Shown: positions 63,033-64,000 of the stretch, piece by piece | Numbering within the stretch: the stretch's first letter is position 1 | Layout of the letters: each line of letters begins with the position of its first letter | Assembly (NCBI GenBank): GCA_015179045.1 | Contig: WHUZ01000018.1 | Span: 186,001 to 250,000, forward strand | Source of the DNA: Kalaharituber pfeilii | Taxonomy: Eukaryota > Ascomycota > Pezizomycetes > Pezizales > Pezizaceae | DNA: 64,000 nt | Reading direction: 5' to 3' | Translations under genes and position numbers: made by a program | Notes under the pieces: model-generated | The model's input: only the letters and a program-made list of their open reading frames with translations | Told to the model about the DNA's origin: nothing | The model's database searches: none

Positions 63033-64000
63033 TGGCTGCAGATGGTGAGATACAAAATTATGATTTGAAGGTCAACGGACGCAGGTGAATAATTGAATGA
63101 TGCCTCACAACAAGCACATGACCAAGAAGCAGGATTGAAAGGACTCCTGGATTGAAGTTGCGAGACAACTTCCCAGGCCCAGAATACCATTTTGTGCCTC
63201 AGGTACAGTTAAGGCAACCTTGTGTGCAGGAAGTTGGGGTATGTTCGCAGAAAACATGTTTTGACTGTTACGCAGTGACAAAAAGACAGGCCATGCAACT
63301 GTCCCAGATCAGTTGGCTCCATGAACTGATGAGGATTGCGATATACCTGAGGGAGTACTCTCTTGAGGCCAGCTTGTATACATCCTTTCTACGAAGTTCC
63401 CCAAATGAAGTAGCTACGTAAACTTGCCCTCAAGGGCAGGGGAAGATTTGCTTTTACTGTCACGTTTAGGCTCACTTCAACACTGATGCTGACGTTGTCA
63501 GGATGCTTGTTGCAAAAGTCTCTGTGACCAGGATATCGAGAGGACTGATGGGAAAGAACAGCTAGGGTGGAACTAGGGGCGAGATTGATGATTTCATTTG
63601 AAGACTATGAATATGATGCCGCGGTGGTAGACCATAAAGTGATGAAAACATGTAAAGCAATTGAGGAAAGGCTATAGATATCAATCACCTGATTCTCTCG
63701 ACTCTACAAACAGTAACTTGTCGTGCCTCATGCGCCACCCTGTTCACAATGCTCCAGTCTTAGCCAGGTGCAGTTTGATGGATGTATGCAATTTTGTTAG
63801 CTCCCATATTACGATTAATACCAATTGCCATCATCATAATTGCCATCATCATTATTACCATCATGATAGCAATCATAGCCACGATAATAACCATTGCTAT
63901 AGTTATCAAAACTGCAATCGTCAAGCGAATCGCGAAGCGTGCTGCCATTCCAATTCCCTTCGTCGTCAACATCGTACGTAGTGCCATTCCTCTTGCCTTC
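63033..64000. other. No gene recognised
   Basis: No gene is supported. A degenerate ATCATCATT/ATAGCCATGATAA microsatellite at about 63820-63910 explains the His-rich open frame there. Confidence 0.4.

Noticed and set aside
63661..63981. His/Asn-rich ORF at 63661-63981
   Set aside because: It is produced by an ATCATCATT-like microsatellite; no motif or splice signal supports a gene.

Overview
The window is repeat-dominated nuclear DNA from a filamentous fungus. Short GT-AG introns (about 55-70 bp) split the few real genes, and the mobile elements are of kinds typical of filamentous ascomycetes: Tad-like LINEs with RNase H, LTR elements, and TA/hAT/PIF-type MITEs. The assignment rests on gene and element style only; no rRNA, tRNA or marker gene was seen. 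Host genes are sparse: a four-pass membrane protein (6492-7406, one intron), a cytochrome P450 (13936-15999, minus, multi-exon), an AIG1-like P-loop GTPase with a long Gln-rich coiled coil (57019-58744, minus), a broken Gln-rich relative (46142-46853), and several small ORFs of unknown role, two of which (29437-29670 and 40340-40531) are diverged paralogues with a shared C-terminus.

Layout. 1-6.4 kb: solo LTR, a deleted Tc1/mariner element, tiny retroposons. 6.5-7.4 kb: membrane protein gene. 8.7-13.5 kb: fragments of two LINE families. 13.9-16.0 kb: P450. 16.8-24.8 kb: MITE-like repeats and LINE family A. 25.2-32.8 kb: three LINE family B copies. 32.8-37.7 kb: an apparently full-length tyrosine-recombinase retrotransposon of Ngaro/PAT type, with gag, RT-RNase H, recombinase and split direct repeats A1-ORFs-B1-A2-B2. 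37.7-40.3 kb: an inverted duplication and a PIF/Harbinger-like MITE. 43-52.8 kb: minisatellites, hAT-type MITEs and a stack of nested insertions. 53.1-55.8 kb: LINE family C split by a solo LTR. 56.3-59.2 kb: solo LTR and GTPase gene. 59.4-63.0 kb: LINE A and more tiny retroposons.

The most unusual signal is a dense population of very short insertions, roughly 45-100 bp including the tail. Each consists of little more than the last 30-45 bp of a LINE (a hairpin) plus an A-tail, and many are flanked by clear 9-15 bp target-site duplications. Three hairpin types (here A, B and C) match the 3' ends of the three LINE families in the window. Their 5' ends cluster at the hairpin base, so they look like minimal LINE-mobilised retroposons and not ordinary random 5' truncations. 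They have inserted into MITEs, into an inverted repeat, and into a small gene whose C-terminus they changed.
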